A stretch of DNA of 64,000 nucleotides from Pomacea canaliculata (Eukaryota > Mollusca > Gastropoda > Architaenioglossa > Ampullariidae). Location: contig NC_037602.1 in NCBI RefSeq assembly GCF_003073045.1, positions 6,992,464-7,056,463 of the forward strand, in the 5' to 3' direction. Made by a program: the position numbers and the translations under genes. This document shows positions 38,255-50,822 of this stretch, piece by piece (position 1 is the first letter of the stretch; every line of letters begins with the position of its first letter). The notes beneath the pieces are model-generated. The model was given only the letters and a program-made list of their open reading frames with translations. It was not told the origin of the DNA and ran no database searches.

Positions 38255-38694
38255 GTGAGTCAACACTTTCTTATGTACATTTGTCTGTCGGCAGCAATTC
38301 ACTTCATGGCTGAGAAGTCAAGTCTCCTGGCTACAGTCTCTTATAAGTCACTTGAACGTTTGTTTTAACAATCTGGAGGGAGTTGCTTATTTTTGTAATA
38401 TCTTTTGAAAAAAAAGGTTATTATAGCTGCTATTTCTACTTTAAGACTAATTCAAGGTCCAGTCACAAAAGCCGTACAAAAGAATAGTTTGAAAATGAGC
38501 ATATGTATTGTGATGTCGGGTACCATAGGTTGCCATCTAGTAAACAATCTTCAACATTTTAAAGCGTTAGCTGCATGAGGAGCTATCTCAGGATAGCAGG
38601 AAGTCGATTTAAACTATAAGAAAATGCCTATCGTGTTGAGAACAGTTCATGCTTGCGATGGGATCTCCTTTTGCAGACACATGTTCTAGCTAGA

Positions 38695-41600
38695 ATGAAG
38701 ACAAACGTAGTTTTCGTGCTGCTCTTAATACTGGAGACTGGTCAAGGTCAGAATCTGCTGGACAACCCCAGCTTCGAGGGAGATCTGACGGGTACATGGG
38801 ACAACAATGGGTTCCTGATGGAGCGCGTGAGTGGCGATTCGGTTGACGGAAACTTCGCACTAAAGGCCAGTTCCCGGTGAGGACATCTGCTGGGGATAAT
38901 CTGTTAGTTTATGTATCAGGACAAAAGCTAGGTACACTATTTTTGAATGTATTGTATTCAGCAATGCATATAATAACACAGGATATAATAAAGACCACAA
39001 CGATTAACAATAGTAAGATTACCATTTCGACATCTTGTTACAAATAAACACTTGTCGAGAAAGCGGTGACCATCATTAAGACATACTTCTCGTTCAGTGT
39101 CCTTTCACAAAATTCTTATCTAAATGAAAAATAACAAAACATAAATATAAAATTCAAGTAAAAACCCGTTTGCACAAGGCACATAGAGTCTTTACTGGAG
39201 GTTTGAAAATGATCGAAGTTACAGAAGGAAGAAACAATTCCTGTGATCAAGAAAAAACGATAGGAAAAGTACGGTGGATCTTATTGCATGACTACTAAAA
39301 CGTAAAGATTAAAAAGTCCCTAAAAGTAGCATACTGCATATCGTTAATATAAAACAAAGTGGCCATGTCAAAGAAACATTTCTGCTCAGTTAGAAGCGAG
39401 TTATTATGTTCTTTTATTTCTTTATTGGTGTGTTGTTGGCAATAAGTATGATAACCGACGTTCAAAGTCTTAAAAATCATGTCAATGACATCGGACGGAC
39501 AAACAAACAAGAAAAAACTAATTCCCAAAGAGAAATATTTCCAGTTCTAGAATAATTTAAATATGTAGGATTGCTGACAAAGTGAACTGGTCAGGAAAAG
39601 ACGAAAGAGCACTATACAGACACGAACTGCAGTCGCTCACTGAAGTACAACTGATGATTCCTTTCTTAGTGATCGAAGTCTTGAAGGACCACTGTACAGG
39701 TGATGCACGGCTTGAAGACCAGCGCTCGCTATGAATGATTGCTTATGTAAAGCTGCTCAACGATCTTCCCGGCACCCTTTGGCAGAATATCAGAGTCACT
39801 ATGCAGTACCAATTTGTCGATACGGGAAGTGGAACAGTTATACTAATCTAAAATCAAAGGAATTGCAAAATTTAGTTTATGTTGGTTACACAACGACAAC
39901 AAATAAGACAAAATTAGTCATAGTATGCGAGACAAGTACGTACATATGTCTATATGCATTTACATTAACATCAATAGTCGTACATTTTCTTCCGTTCTTG
40001 TAACAGGAGAGATAGGTTATTATGTGATTGGCAACCGAGGCCTGTGTAACTCCGACATGGGGTGGATTAAGATCAATGGCAGTATGAACGCGCCAGAAAG
40101 AGGTAAGCAGTGCCGTCATTATAGGGAATCTCGTCTTTTGCCTTATGGTAGTATTAAAACGCAGACAAAAAAATCACTAACACTTCTTCTACGGACCACT
40201 GCACATCACAGTTGGTCTTTCATTGAAGGATTCTATCCGGAGGAGAAAAGCTAGCAGTAAAAATAGTATTTTGCTACTAGAATTACGTTACTAAGAGTTT
40301 GAGTTTTTTGCAATCCAGATGAATTTCGAGTATTTTAAAGCGACTGATTTTTCTGATTGACCTTATCTGGGTTATACATCTTTGTCGATTTTCTGTGTCT
40401 CTGTTATAAATTACCCGCTAAGCTTTTATGGAATATTTATGTAGAGTAAGGACTAAGAAGGCATCGAAGACCTCTCAGTCCAGCCAGAAAATGACTTTAT
40501 TCTTCACAGTTTCGGAAAAAACTGTTTTTTTTATTGGAAGAAAGTTTTTTTCTTTCTTCAATTGATCCGGTCATTCTAAATTTACAAACAGCGTTCAGCT
40601 GGGTCCGGTTCTCGATACGAGGCCCTGATCCAGGGGTGAACTTTTTGGTGGACAACGCCGCTCTGTATGAAGTCCCTGAGAACACCAACTGGCTCGCTGA
40701 TTCCTACACTAACATCGACACATACAGGAAGTCTAATGTCAACATAAGGTAATGCATTTGTCAATATTAAGTAAATAATATCTTTTTCCTTCTGTCTACA
40801 CATTTTCTCGGTGTTGTTATTGGCGCTAATGTTGTTAATGGTAATATTTGTGTCTTTACAGTCCAAGTAAAAACTAGTCACGAACTGTGTAATCATATGT
40901 CTCTGCAATGTGCCCCTGTGTGTGTGTGTGCGGCCGTGCGTGAGTGCGTGTTTCTATTTCTGTATGTGCGTGTGTTTTCTTATTTTTCAGTTTCACTTTG
41001 CCGCCTGGCGTTTCCTCGTCGAAGTTTGATGTTCAGGTAATTTCTGTCAAATAAATGACAATATTTCTGGCTGTATAATCTTGTAGCAGAGCGCAAAGAT
41101 CTACACTTACTGATCTTAATAGCTGAAAGTGACGAACATTTGATGATGATTGATGATGATTTTGCAGATACGATTAAAAAAGCACCTGTACCCTTTCGGA
41201 GTAAGAGTAAAAGACACTCAAATGTCAACAAAAGCCTCTAATTTATACAGCCAACTGATCTTTAACATGTTCAACTGGGCCACAGTGCAGAGCTACAAGT
41301 GGATGTTTGACAAAGGAAACTTGGTAAATATATCAACTTACCTTTGCGATTTGGCTTCTCTTGAGAGTGAAAACTATCCTCCTAACCCTGAACGAAATTT
41401 CCTCAAAACTTGATAACGATGGCGCGTTCTCTGACTTGGACTTTCTTTCAAAGACTTTCATTATCTTTCATCAACTAAAAAAATTCTAACTCAAACTACC
41501 AAACGCATTTTTCTGGCATTGTGTGGTAAGTTTTTTGTAATACATGACAAATCCTTTTTAGGGGTGGGGGCTGGGACTAAACACGGGTGTGGTAATTTGT

Positions 41601-41838
41601 TGAAATAAAGAAATAAATGGAAAGAAATATTACAACACACACGTGTAGTCTGTTGGATATAAGGTGGAAATATGCTGTGCTGGAATTAAGGTCAAACAGG
41701 TAGACTTTTCTGGGGTCTTCTTTTGCAGACAAATCCAGACTTCCATAATGCAGTCAACGCCACCAACGTCCTCGTCGCAAGCGGGTGAGTGTCATCATCA
41801 TCCGTCATCATAATCAATCATCATCATCATCATCTATT

Positions 41839-41881
<43 letters not shown>

Positions 41882-44800
41882 TGTAGATTGAAAGTTCGCG
41901 GACACAATATCTTATGGGACGTGGCTGACAACATACCGGATGCGGTTAAGGCGCTGAGTGGACAGGAACTGAGAGACCAATTGGACAAACACGTGCAGTA
42001 CATGTGTAATCTTGGTCTTGGCAAGTAAGTGCATCTACTCTCTCTTTCCCTTCTCACCGTCGTAAGAGGTCTACACTAGTTCCTCAGCTAAGCCTCAGGT
42101 CACCTGTGGATTCAACCACAGACCTGAGTCGATTCGATCAAGGAGTGCAGTTCCTCTTCAGTAGAATTACACTTCTGTTGCTCGTTGTATGTAAACAAAA
42201 CTATATTTTTTCATACAGTTTAGTCCTGTGATATACGTAGATTGCCTACCACTGTTATTTAATGCTTTCGAAGTAATACTGCGCATGGATATCTGTGTAG
42301 GAGCAACAAATATGGCTTGTTAAAAGCGACTACGAATATAAAACTAAACAACACATAGCTGGCGTGAGTCTGAGTAAAACAAAGGCCATCATGCAGCGTG
42401 TCGTGCACGTCTTAACAAAGTCCTATGAATATTAAGCTTAATTAATGCTAAAAATAATTAAATTGATTTACAAAAAATATTTTTTTCAAAGTAATTCTTC
42501 CCCCCCCTCCCACACACACACGCATACACACATGAAAAAAATATATAAAACAAGATATAAAAAAGAGGAAGTTTTACGTGCACTGGTCAACCAAAAATGA
42601 TAAAGGAGACTGCATCAAAACGCACTCGCTTCGTGGCCTCATTATTATAGGGATGACGTGGCTGAAACGACTATAGGCAGTTATCAAATCTTGACGTGGT
42701 CGAATTAAAAGAAAGTTCGAATTGACCGGCACCCGAGCCTTTCTTTATGTCTATTTCTGTCTGTCAGACTGGCCCACTGGGACGTCATGAACGAGATGAC
42801 CCATGGTCTATACTATGAGGAGAAGTTACAGGACCGGAACTTCACCAAAAACCTTTACCGACAAATGAAGACCTGTGACAATGTCACGAAGTTGATCTTG
42901 AACGACTACCAGGCTGTTGACATCGCAGCGTCAGCAGAGGTAAGAGCCAGAACTGAGAAATCTTAAGTCTTCTTTACAAAGAAAGACGTGGTCATACATA
43001 AACTATCTCTGACTGCTGAGGGCCTATTTCAAGATTGGATTTTTCCGAGGTTATTTTTCTTCCCGTTTGCATATGCCATCCGTTCCAGGGAGTTCCTTGT
43101 AGTCATCACTATCGACTGGAGCTCTGTCGACATCCAAGTTCTAAATCTCATTGCATTCAGAGGACACCTCAATAAATTTCAGTTAATAGCTACCTTCGTG
43201 GTAACCTTACTTCCTTATTAACTCTTAGTGTTTACAACTCTACAATCTGTGCACCAGTTCACACAGCGATGTTCTTAAAATTAGAGGTAACATTCAGACT
43301 TCGTCTATTACTGACATAATGGGCAATTTTCATTGACAATGCTGCGACTCTTTCATAAGAGTATGTGTCTTCTGTATCCGTACTTCTCGACTTATACACG
43401 TATAACTAAATGTAAAATAGAGATAGTATAACAACATTGGTAGAAAACATAAACAAATAAAGAAAAATGTTTATATTTCGTGCTTTTATGCTTCCAGGAG
43501 TACTTCCAGTTGATGTCAGAGTACCTCAGTGAAAACGTTCCCGTGGAAGGCTTAGGGGTGGAGGGTCACGTTCAACAATATCTTGCCGTTGACCCCACGC
43601 TGATTCTGGTACTTTTACAACCACGCTCATAATTCGTGTTATGAATAGTGCTTTATTAACTTGTGTAGCCATCTGCCTTTATCTTTTGTCACAAAGCTCT
43701 ATACTCTAACTATACTACGGAAAGTGCGATGAAGCTAGCAACAAGTGTTGTTTGTGAGGTACTTTTTTCTTCAAAATAAACCACTGTTATCAAATAACAG
43801 GCTGTTAGGCACAAGTGGAAATTACAGCAATGGGCATCAAGCGAATTACACGAGTGACTATTATAAAAAGGAAACAGGTTACGATTTGTAATATACCAGT
43901 GTAGGCTTTAAAATTGCACGCAAATATATTGTGCAGTTTAGTGAATAATGAACAGAAATTAATAAAAGCATCCAAAGCACATTGCCTTTTTGTTTGTATG
44001 TCATGCCTAGAAATGTATACGTTTTTATTTAATCTGAGAGATGGGGAGGTCAGTAGTCGTACTGTAGGTCGGACTTCACAACTGCAGTAAAAGTTATTTA
44101 ACTACAAATATTTCCTTTTATTGGCGGGGTATAAATGTTCTCTATATATTTCAACGAATACCTTGCAAGTTGCACAGAGAAAAATGATTTTATGCGGCTA
44201 TGTCTGAAAAATATTAGGCAGATAGTTTTCTTAAGTTTACTGTTTGCTGTTAAATAAATTGTTTCAGAGAACACTCGACCGTTTGTCAATGTTAGGAGGA
44301 ATAGATGTCTTTATGACCGAGTTTGACGTCGAGTCTCCGGACCCCGTGCAGCGCGCTGATTGGATAGAGGACGCCATGCGAGCACTGTTCAGTCATCCTG
44401 CCATGAAGGGCATCATCTACTGGAGTTTCTGGGACCAGGACACGGACAATGTTAACAGAGTGCTCATTCAGGGGACCAATGTGACGGTACGATTCCTGTT
44501 GTCTGCCTACTGTTTTACAGAAGGTGACGTTACTATAATACAAAACTAGATGTAGGTGTTGACTATGAAGAGCCAGTCTAGACCAAAGGTTTTGAAGTTA
44601 TGCTATATCAACAATACATAGCTTCTTATGTCTAAGAAATTCTGTGATGTCGTAAGATTATTACTGTAGACGAATTATTTATTTGTTAGATCATAGAGCC
44701 TGGGCAGCGATTCTTCTGTCTGATAAAAAAAGAATGGACAACGAATTTGAGTAGCAACCTCGGCAGCAGCTCAAATATCTCCGCCCGTGGTTTCCGAGGC

Positions 44801-47800
44801 GACTACCAGGTGACCATCAAAAGGTCAGGCGTGCCGGTACAGGTGGAATTCTTCACTTTGGGATCAAGCGACATGTCCTTGAATATCAAAATTACAAACA
44901 AAACAAGTATGGTTGTTTTTTTTTTTTTTTGGTTTTTTTTTATCAGCCGAACAGTTTCTTATTTATCTGTTACAAAAGTAACCATTTTTTAATTTAACAT
45001 ATAACCATAATAAAAGAGGCCTGAGTTGACAAAACAATTGTCTATTCTACTGAGAATTAAGAACTCATTAAATTGAAATGGCGTCAGTTTTTTTCTGAGG
45101 GCTAATAAAAATTCATTTAGCCTATTAATTAGTAAATGGAACGATCTTATCTTAACTCAATGTGCTGTAAAGTCTGATAACATCTCAGAGTAAGATTCAT
45201 ACAAATCAAATGATATATTCATCCAAACAATTTTATTAAAATGAGTTTGTTATTGACTTCAGCCAATGAAACATTGTAAAGAACCTGGAACTGTATCTTT
45301 TCTATGCTTTTCACTTAGAAAGTATACAGTGGAAGATTAATCTATGTATTTAAGTAATTGTTTCCAAGGTATTGTTTGTATCTCTAGCTTTTATATCTAT
45401 GTACTATTTATTTGTATAAATATAGGTACTATTTACTATTTTTATATTTATGTACTATGTACTATTGTGTAACGTTGTATTATCATTGTTGTTGGCTCCC
45501 CTTCTATGGGACAAGGGCGCTTGAATAAACACCCACTCATTCCACACAGCTGCAGTAAGTGTGCCGGTGGACAAGGACTACGTACCCAAGTGTGTCAGCC
45601 ATCGTGACCAGAAGTCTCTGGGGCTGCAGTCCACGTCATCAACAAACATGCAGCTCACCTGCGTCAACGTCGAGTCCACTCCCTCTGGTGGCAACGAAGA
45701 TGACGTGGCATCGGTCACCTGTGGAACGGATCGCATCATGGCAGGCTGCACGAGCTACCAGAATGTGAGCCTTTCAGCGTCTGTCGTTTACCAAAAGGAA
45801 GCCTTCCAATTTGTCTCAAGACGACTACACTTCTTTTTTAACAGAGAACACAAATGTGTCTTGCTTACCGCTTACTCTAAATAAATGTAAAATATGCCTT
45901 TTGTCGGGAGTTTTATGTTCTCGTATCTTCAAAATGTAATCTGCTATTAAGTGTAATGAATGTAGAATTGATTAATAAATCAGGCTTAGAGAACCAAATT
46001 GTTACTTACATTTTAGATATTGTTCTACGCATGTGTCTGTTCCTCATTGAAGGCCATGCTTTGGACGAGGAAAGGAGAACAGATTGTCTTGGAGAACGGA
46101 GTAGCCGTGTGCAAAGCGTACAACGGTCAAAACTCACCGGCAGGTAATTAATTAAAACATAAATCGCACGAATTTTCTTATTTCCAAAACTGAATTGTGT
46201 GAACATGTAATCAAAATATATTTGAAAATGTCGACATCTTTAGGCATTAGTCTACGATCCAATAATATTTCACGTGTCCAAAATATTGAATCTATGTGTT
46301 TGCTTAGAGTTTTTCTTGCAAAGAAGAACCTTTTGTTTATCCTATTTATCATTTTCATGGTAAAAAAATTGTGCCTTTCTGTTATGCATATTTACAAGCG
46401 AGCGAGTATATTTATATGAGGAAATTCTCTCAAAGTAAAACACGCGATTGCGTCGAAACAACAAGTAAAAGCTTTTGGAAATCTCTCTTTTTTTTTCTTT
46501 TTTTTTTTAAGCAACGGAGTATAGCAATTATGGCAATAAGAATTATGAAAATGATTTTGCATTATATTGATTTCACTGAAGCAAATAATTGTAAATGACA
46601 TATTTGTAAGTAATCGAAATATTATTTACAGTTTCAAGAGATTAAAGCTGCTTTGGGCATAAGCGCTTTTCTGTTTTAGCAATGGTTAAGATGACGTAGA
46701 AGGTCTCACGGTTATGATTATGTAAAATACAAAGTCTACCCGACAATATTCTTTACATCTATTTGTTTTGTACTTAGGCGTGACTGCAGCTGCACGGTGC
46801 TGCAAGGTGTCTGGCATGAGTTGTGAGTTCCGGTCGGCAGGACCATCTTTGACTTTTGGCGGCGCGCAGGCCGAGGCCATTTGCTCTACAAATACCCTGC
46901 TTATAGGTAAAACACAATGTGATTTGCTTCTCTTTCCTATCTTGCGTTCTGAAGCTCTAGTCACGTGTTCTCGTTACGCTCTCGTGCAGTTTAGTCCTCA
47001 AACGCTTTAAATCAAGGTCCACTATACCTCCTTATGTTAGACTGAAACATCTAGCCTTGTAGATCTCTAGAGTTAATAAGCACTCAGCTATAACTGATTA
47101 TAGTGACTGATGCTAAATGTGTAATCCATTTTTTCGCGACTATTTCATTTGGTCTTTAACAAATGTTCAACTTTTGCAAATTTTCCATATGCAGGTTGTT
47201 CCAGTTACAGCCAGTTCCCGGATATGAATGGGGCATATGCTAACGACACAGCGAACAGTTGCGTGGCTGAGGGTGGCAATCCTGCATCTACAGATCCTGC
47301 TGAACGTTCAGGTCGGTCTGTTTGTGTCAGTATGTAAAGGAATTAAAGTGTTCATTTCTAGGTCTTGTGTCGGCTATCAATTGCTACTGACATTTGATGG
47401 TGTATAAAATCAATACTTTAGTGTAGGTTTACATTTTTAATAACATAAGTATTATTGTGTTTGCGTTCTTTTACTTTTTACGTTTTTTTTAAAATTTTAT
47501 TTATTTGATTTTATTTATAGCAGGATCCGCTGATTACGCAGCGTGATGGCATTTGTTTCTGTTTAAATCAATATTATCAGTTTGGTTTTAAAATTTTAAA
47601 TATCATTAGTATTGATATTAGAATGTAACATTATTTTATTTTTCATTTTTATTTATTGCTTCATCGCAGGATCCGTTGCTTACGCAACGTGCTGCTCGTA
47701 TCCGGACATCTCGTGCAGGCGCGTGTCCTCACTTCCGACAACTCTTGGAGCTGGTGATTACCAAGGAGTGACGTGCCCTTACAACACCACCATGGTATCG

Positions 47801-48278
47801 TGTAGCTACTTTGCTCCAGACGGCAGGTCTGGAGGAGCCAGAATCATTGGTAAGTTTGTCATTCCGTATCGTTATATATGACTTCACTTTGGTAATATTT
47901 TATTGACTGTTTAAAAAAAACTTGTTTATTGAAACTTTAAGCAAATTAAGCCGTCTCTCAGGATCAAATAAAGGAAAATTCACATTCTCATCTGAAAACA
48001 TGGTCATACAGTTAAACAATTAATTATTGTTGGTGAGAAGTAATTAATCTGCATCGATAGCTATATTAGTTGTTAAGTTATTCCCTAGTTACTTATTAAA
48101 GCATTTACATTTGTAATTTGTGATCTATGAGAGGATCTGTGTGATTGTTCATCTGCAGTCGAATTATACGGTTTGAATTTCAGACTCTAATGGCGGCGAC
48201 GAATGCAGAGCGTACATGGGAGACAACTTGTCTTCAGGGTCACGTGGTGTGACAGCTACGGCAACATGTTGTATGTAA
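38695..48278 (+). CDS. GH10 glycosidase with PCSK9-like C-terminal domain, copy A (damaged in its CBM)
   Basis: Coding exons: 38695-38876, about 39670-39828, 40007-40102, 40592-40748, 40991-41036, 41168-41323, 41729-41784, 41887-42024, 42768-42939, 43498-43608, 44268-44486, 44690-44906, 45550-45764, 46053-46143, 46778-46906, 47195-47311, 47670-47849, 48184-48278. The product starts with signal peptide MKTNVVFVLLLILETGQG and QNLLDNPSFEGDLTGTW, a CBM4/9-type start. The catalytic acid/base is in AHWDVMNEMTHG, the nucleophile in VFMTEFDVE. The C-terminal 275 residues are Cys-rich and PCSK9-like. Against copy B, the exon at 39670 has a two-base gain and a one-base loss, reads into a stop, and has lost its consensus donor. 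Every other exon keeps frame and splice sites. It is therefore either a young pseudogene, a gene using another start, or misassembled in that exon. Skipping the exon would not keep frame. Confidence 0.8.
41829..41881. repeat. (GTT)n microsatellite in GH10 gene A
   Basis: About 17 near-perfect GTT units lie directly before the acceptor of the exon at 41887, after an ATC-rich run. Copy B has a shorter, different simple-sequence run at the same place (about 56302-56325). Confidence 0.9.
47515..47550 (+). repeat. Duplicated acceptor and start of the next exon
   Basis: CAGGATCCGCTGATTACGCA and the following GCGTG repeat the acceptor and first 25 bases of the exon at 47670 (CAGGATCCGTTGCTTACGCA), about 150 bp upstream. 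The copy has diverged and soon meets a stop, so it is unlikely to be a working exon. Copy B lacks it. Confidence 0.65.
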
Positions 48279-49141
48279 AGCCGGTACAGACTACGTCGCG
48301 ATCCTAGTACAGTAACAATGTCGATCGCTGCATTGTGACAGTCTGAACAAAATCTAATTATAACTCAATAGTAGTTCATTGTTCTGTTCGTTCTTAAATC
48401 GTGTTCTCACAACGTGTTAGAATAAGTTGTAGCACTTTTTACTCTTGACATCCAGTTCACTTTAAATGCATCTATTCTATGCAGACACTTCGAAAGTAAG
48501 ACGTGCCCTATCTTTAATTACTTGATATATTTTTATTACATGTAGATTTTTTTCAAATGTTTTCATATCACTCATTTGTTATCTGAAAAATAAAGATTTA
48601 ATATCCAAAAATCAGATATTGAAGCTATATAGACTGTGATTGTGTTAACACTGTAAACTTTAAATACAAACCATGAAATTGAATTTCACATGTCTATCTC
48701 TATTGTACTGAAATTTGAATAGAATTTTACAGTAAGACCTAGTATAAACTAACTTGTCTAATAATAATAGTATTTAAAACATTAAAGTGAATTCCCCAGT
48801 TTTTTCCTCAGAGTGCACTTTAAGACATCATACAAAGTAAACTATACAAACATGTGAATAAAATAAAACATAGACCATATCAACAAACAAATGTACAGCA
48901 CAGCATCAATATCCAGAAGCAAGATCTCTCTCTCTCTCAAGTCAAATTTGAAAAAAAGTATTGAACGCTTGGTTGGAAGCTGTTTTGAATGACCTACTGC
49001 AACATCTGAGAGCAGAGCAAATGGTTATGATTTTTGGCATCGAGAAATAATTAGTAAACACGAAAGTCTTCTAGATAATTTATGCAGCAAGATGCATGAT
49101 AACAGAAATACACATCGTTTAGTCGACATCTTAATAAGCAG
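48279..49141. other. Downstream flank of GH10 gene A
   Basis: The first 180 bases align with the flank of gene B after 62982 (shared TACGTCGCGATC near 48292 and 63001). A possible AATAAA lies near 48588. No gene is seen. Confidence 0.45.
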
Positions 49142-49315
49142 TTTCTTCAGCAGCTATGAAATTTCAGGACTGTCAGTACTGGAGATACGACTGGCTTTAT
49201 GGTCTCAGTACGATCACTCTATGTCCTAGAAATACTTGACGGCATTTGTCTCGTTTAATGGAGAACTTTGGTGTATCAACTGGTATCAAACAGTGAAAGG
49301 AATAGTAAGCTTTAT
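49142..49315 (+). pseudogene. Decayed copy of the last FBXW2 exon
   Basis: The stretch GGACTGTCAGTACTGGAGA, then GACTGGCTTTATGGTCTCAG, then TAATGGAGAACTTTGGTGTA and GGTATCAAACAGTG follows the FBXW2 last exon (35002-35158) base for base with scattered changes and small deletions; the stop region (GGAATAGTAAG against GGCATAGCAAGG) also aligns. Homology begins just before the acceptor. It has no open frame of its own and no other FBXW2 exon lies nearby. It marks the left edge of the second duplicated unit. Confidence 0.85.
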
Positions 49316-49554
49316 GACTTAGTTTGATAGTATATAAACATATATAATAATACCTACATACCGATAAATACATGGTTTCTTAAAAGATGCTACTACAAAC
49401 TTATTTTGTAATCCGGATTTACTAGTGGCATAAAGTAATGAAAGCAAGACGACTTGAGTAAAAAAAAAAAAAGCATATTATTTTGGTTTGCTGGGTTACT
49501 TTCTGTAAAAAAAAGCGATGATTACTACTCTAGGACAAAAGTGTTCACAATTTT

Positions 49555-49745
49555 TGTCCAAAAGATTTTACTAGCAACAACAACAAAGACAATGGACTAG
49601 TCAAGTCTTTGACGTTCTTAAGAAAGTTCTTTCTCTGACCACCGCTGCGTCCATTACCCTTCAAGATGTCTCGAGGGACAGTCTTCGACAGGGTGTCGTG
49701 CTGGGTCACATGGACAAATGTCTTGCATCTTACGTCTCTCGACTG
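49555..49745 (-). mobile_element. LINE C-terminal fragment (RTE-like)
   Basis: The minus strand reads HVTQHDTLSKTVPRDILKGN, then GRSGGQRKNFLKNVKDLTS. This matches the conserved C-terminal segment of RTE-like LINE proteins (usual form GHVxRxxxLSKTILQGTLEGGRRRGRQRKxWxDNIKEWT). Only this segment is present. Confidence 0.6.
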
Positions 49746-50640
49746 TTGAAAGTAGAGAATTAGCGGCGCATTTATACAGACATTTTTACAATGTGGCCTA
49801 ACACAGGGTCAGAGCAAATAATTTATTCGTAGAGGAAGAAATAAATGAAAATACGCACCACAGTTGTCTCAAGTGCCAGTCAGCTGGGTTGTCAAGTAGA
49901 TTCCGACCTTCCTCCGTCTCCAGCATCATCACTTGAACAAAAATACCATTGTCTTTCTGTTAGTTATAAGACGATTCTACAAAAGAAGATCCCAGTGCTA
50001 ACATACATGAACGGTTCTTACGCGCAAACTCGTTTTCTTTTCGTTCAGATCGACTTTCTCTTATCGCGTGAATAAGGTTTAAAGAGCTGCGAATGTGTTT
50101 CAAAATGGTGTTCCCCTCATGTACCAAACATCCTTAATACTCGCTTTCTGAAAGTGTTGTAATATTTGAATGTACGGCTTCGTGACTGGACCTCGATTTA
50201 TTGTCAAGGCAGTTTCTAAAAGGTTTTATCACAAAAGTAATCAAATATCTGAAGATTTCTAAAACAGACCTGCAGGTGACTGATGAGTGACATATAACTA
50301 GAAAACTAGTTTCGCAGCAATGGAATGTACTGCCTTAACTTAGCAGCCGACAGGAAAATACGCACAATGGAGTTTTTGACTCAGCTCCAGTCGTCCCAAG
50401 TTGACGGAAAGAAGGAAGGAGACGGAGGTATTCGTTTTATAGGCATGTTTCGATACGCCAAATTGCAAATTTATTGACAACACGTGCTGTCACAACAATA
50501 TTCTTCTGGAAATTGTACGTTGTCTCAAAATGACAAATTCCAGATGTAACACATTTACACCAACTAATTGAATAATATTTCATTGTTGCGCAGAACGCTT
50601 ATCTTGAATATTGGCCGACCGTGCGTCCTTGGGAAAGTTA
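49746..50640. other. Spacer between GH10 copies, no gene seen
   Basis: Open frames such as 49845-50075 carry no recognisable content. Confidence 0.35.
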
Positions 50641-50643
50641 TAA

Positions 50644-50817
50644 CAGGGCTTCTGCTTACGCAAAAAATTGCGTACAGTACGCATTAAAAGTTCGGAGGAC
50701 CCCTTCAATTTTCGTCAATGGGGTCCCCTCCAAATTTGGGCGAGGAACAGGGACCCCTTAAAAATCTGAAGAAGGGGTCCCTGGGACCCAAAGAATTTAG
50801 CCTTAGCAGAAGCCCTG
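50644..50817. mobile_element. 174-bp MITE, CAGGGCTTCTGCT ends
   Basis: The ends CAGGGCTTCTGCT and AGCAGAAGCCCTG are perfect 13-bp inverted repeats. The five bases TATAA flank both sides (50639-50643 and 50818-50822), a likely target duplication. The inside holds smaller palindromic phrases (TTGCGTACAGTACGCA; GGGGTCCC repeated with GGGACCCC) and is noncoding. Confidence 0.8.
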
Positions 50818-50822
50818 TATAA

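Larger units (their letters stand above)
34990..48460 (+). repeat. Tandem segmental duplication, unit 1
   Basis: This unit runs from the last exon of FBXW2 to just past the stop codon of the first GH10 gene. It is matched in order and orientation by unit 2 at about 49140-63170: FBXW2 last exon, a 3.3-3.5 kb spacer, promoter, then 18 coding exons with introns at identical positions. The offset is about 14.1 kb at the FBXW2 end and 13.9 kb at the GH10 start codon. Confidence 0.85.

Noticed and set aside
39295-39528. Minus-strand frame inside GH10 gene A intron
   Set aside because: AT-rich intron sequence, no motif.
41830-42057. Frame ending in a long Asn run on the minus strand
   Set aside because: It is the antisense of a GTT microsatellite and a GH10 exon.
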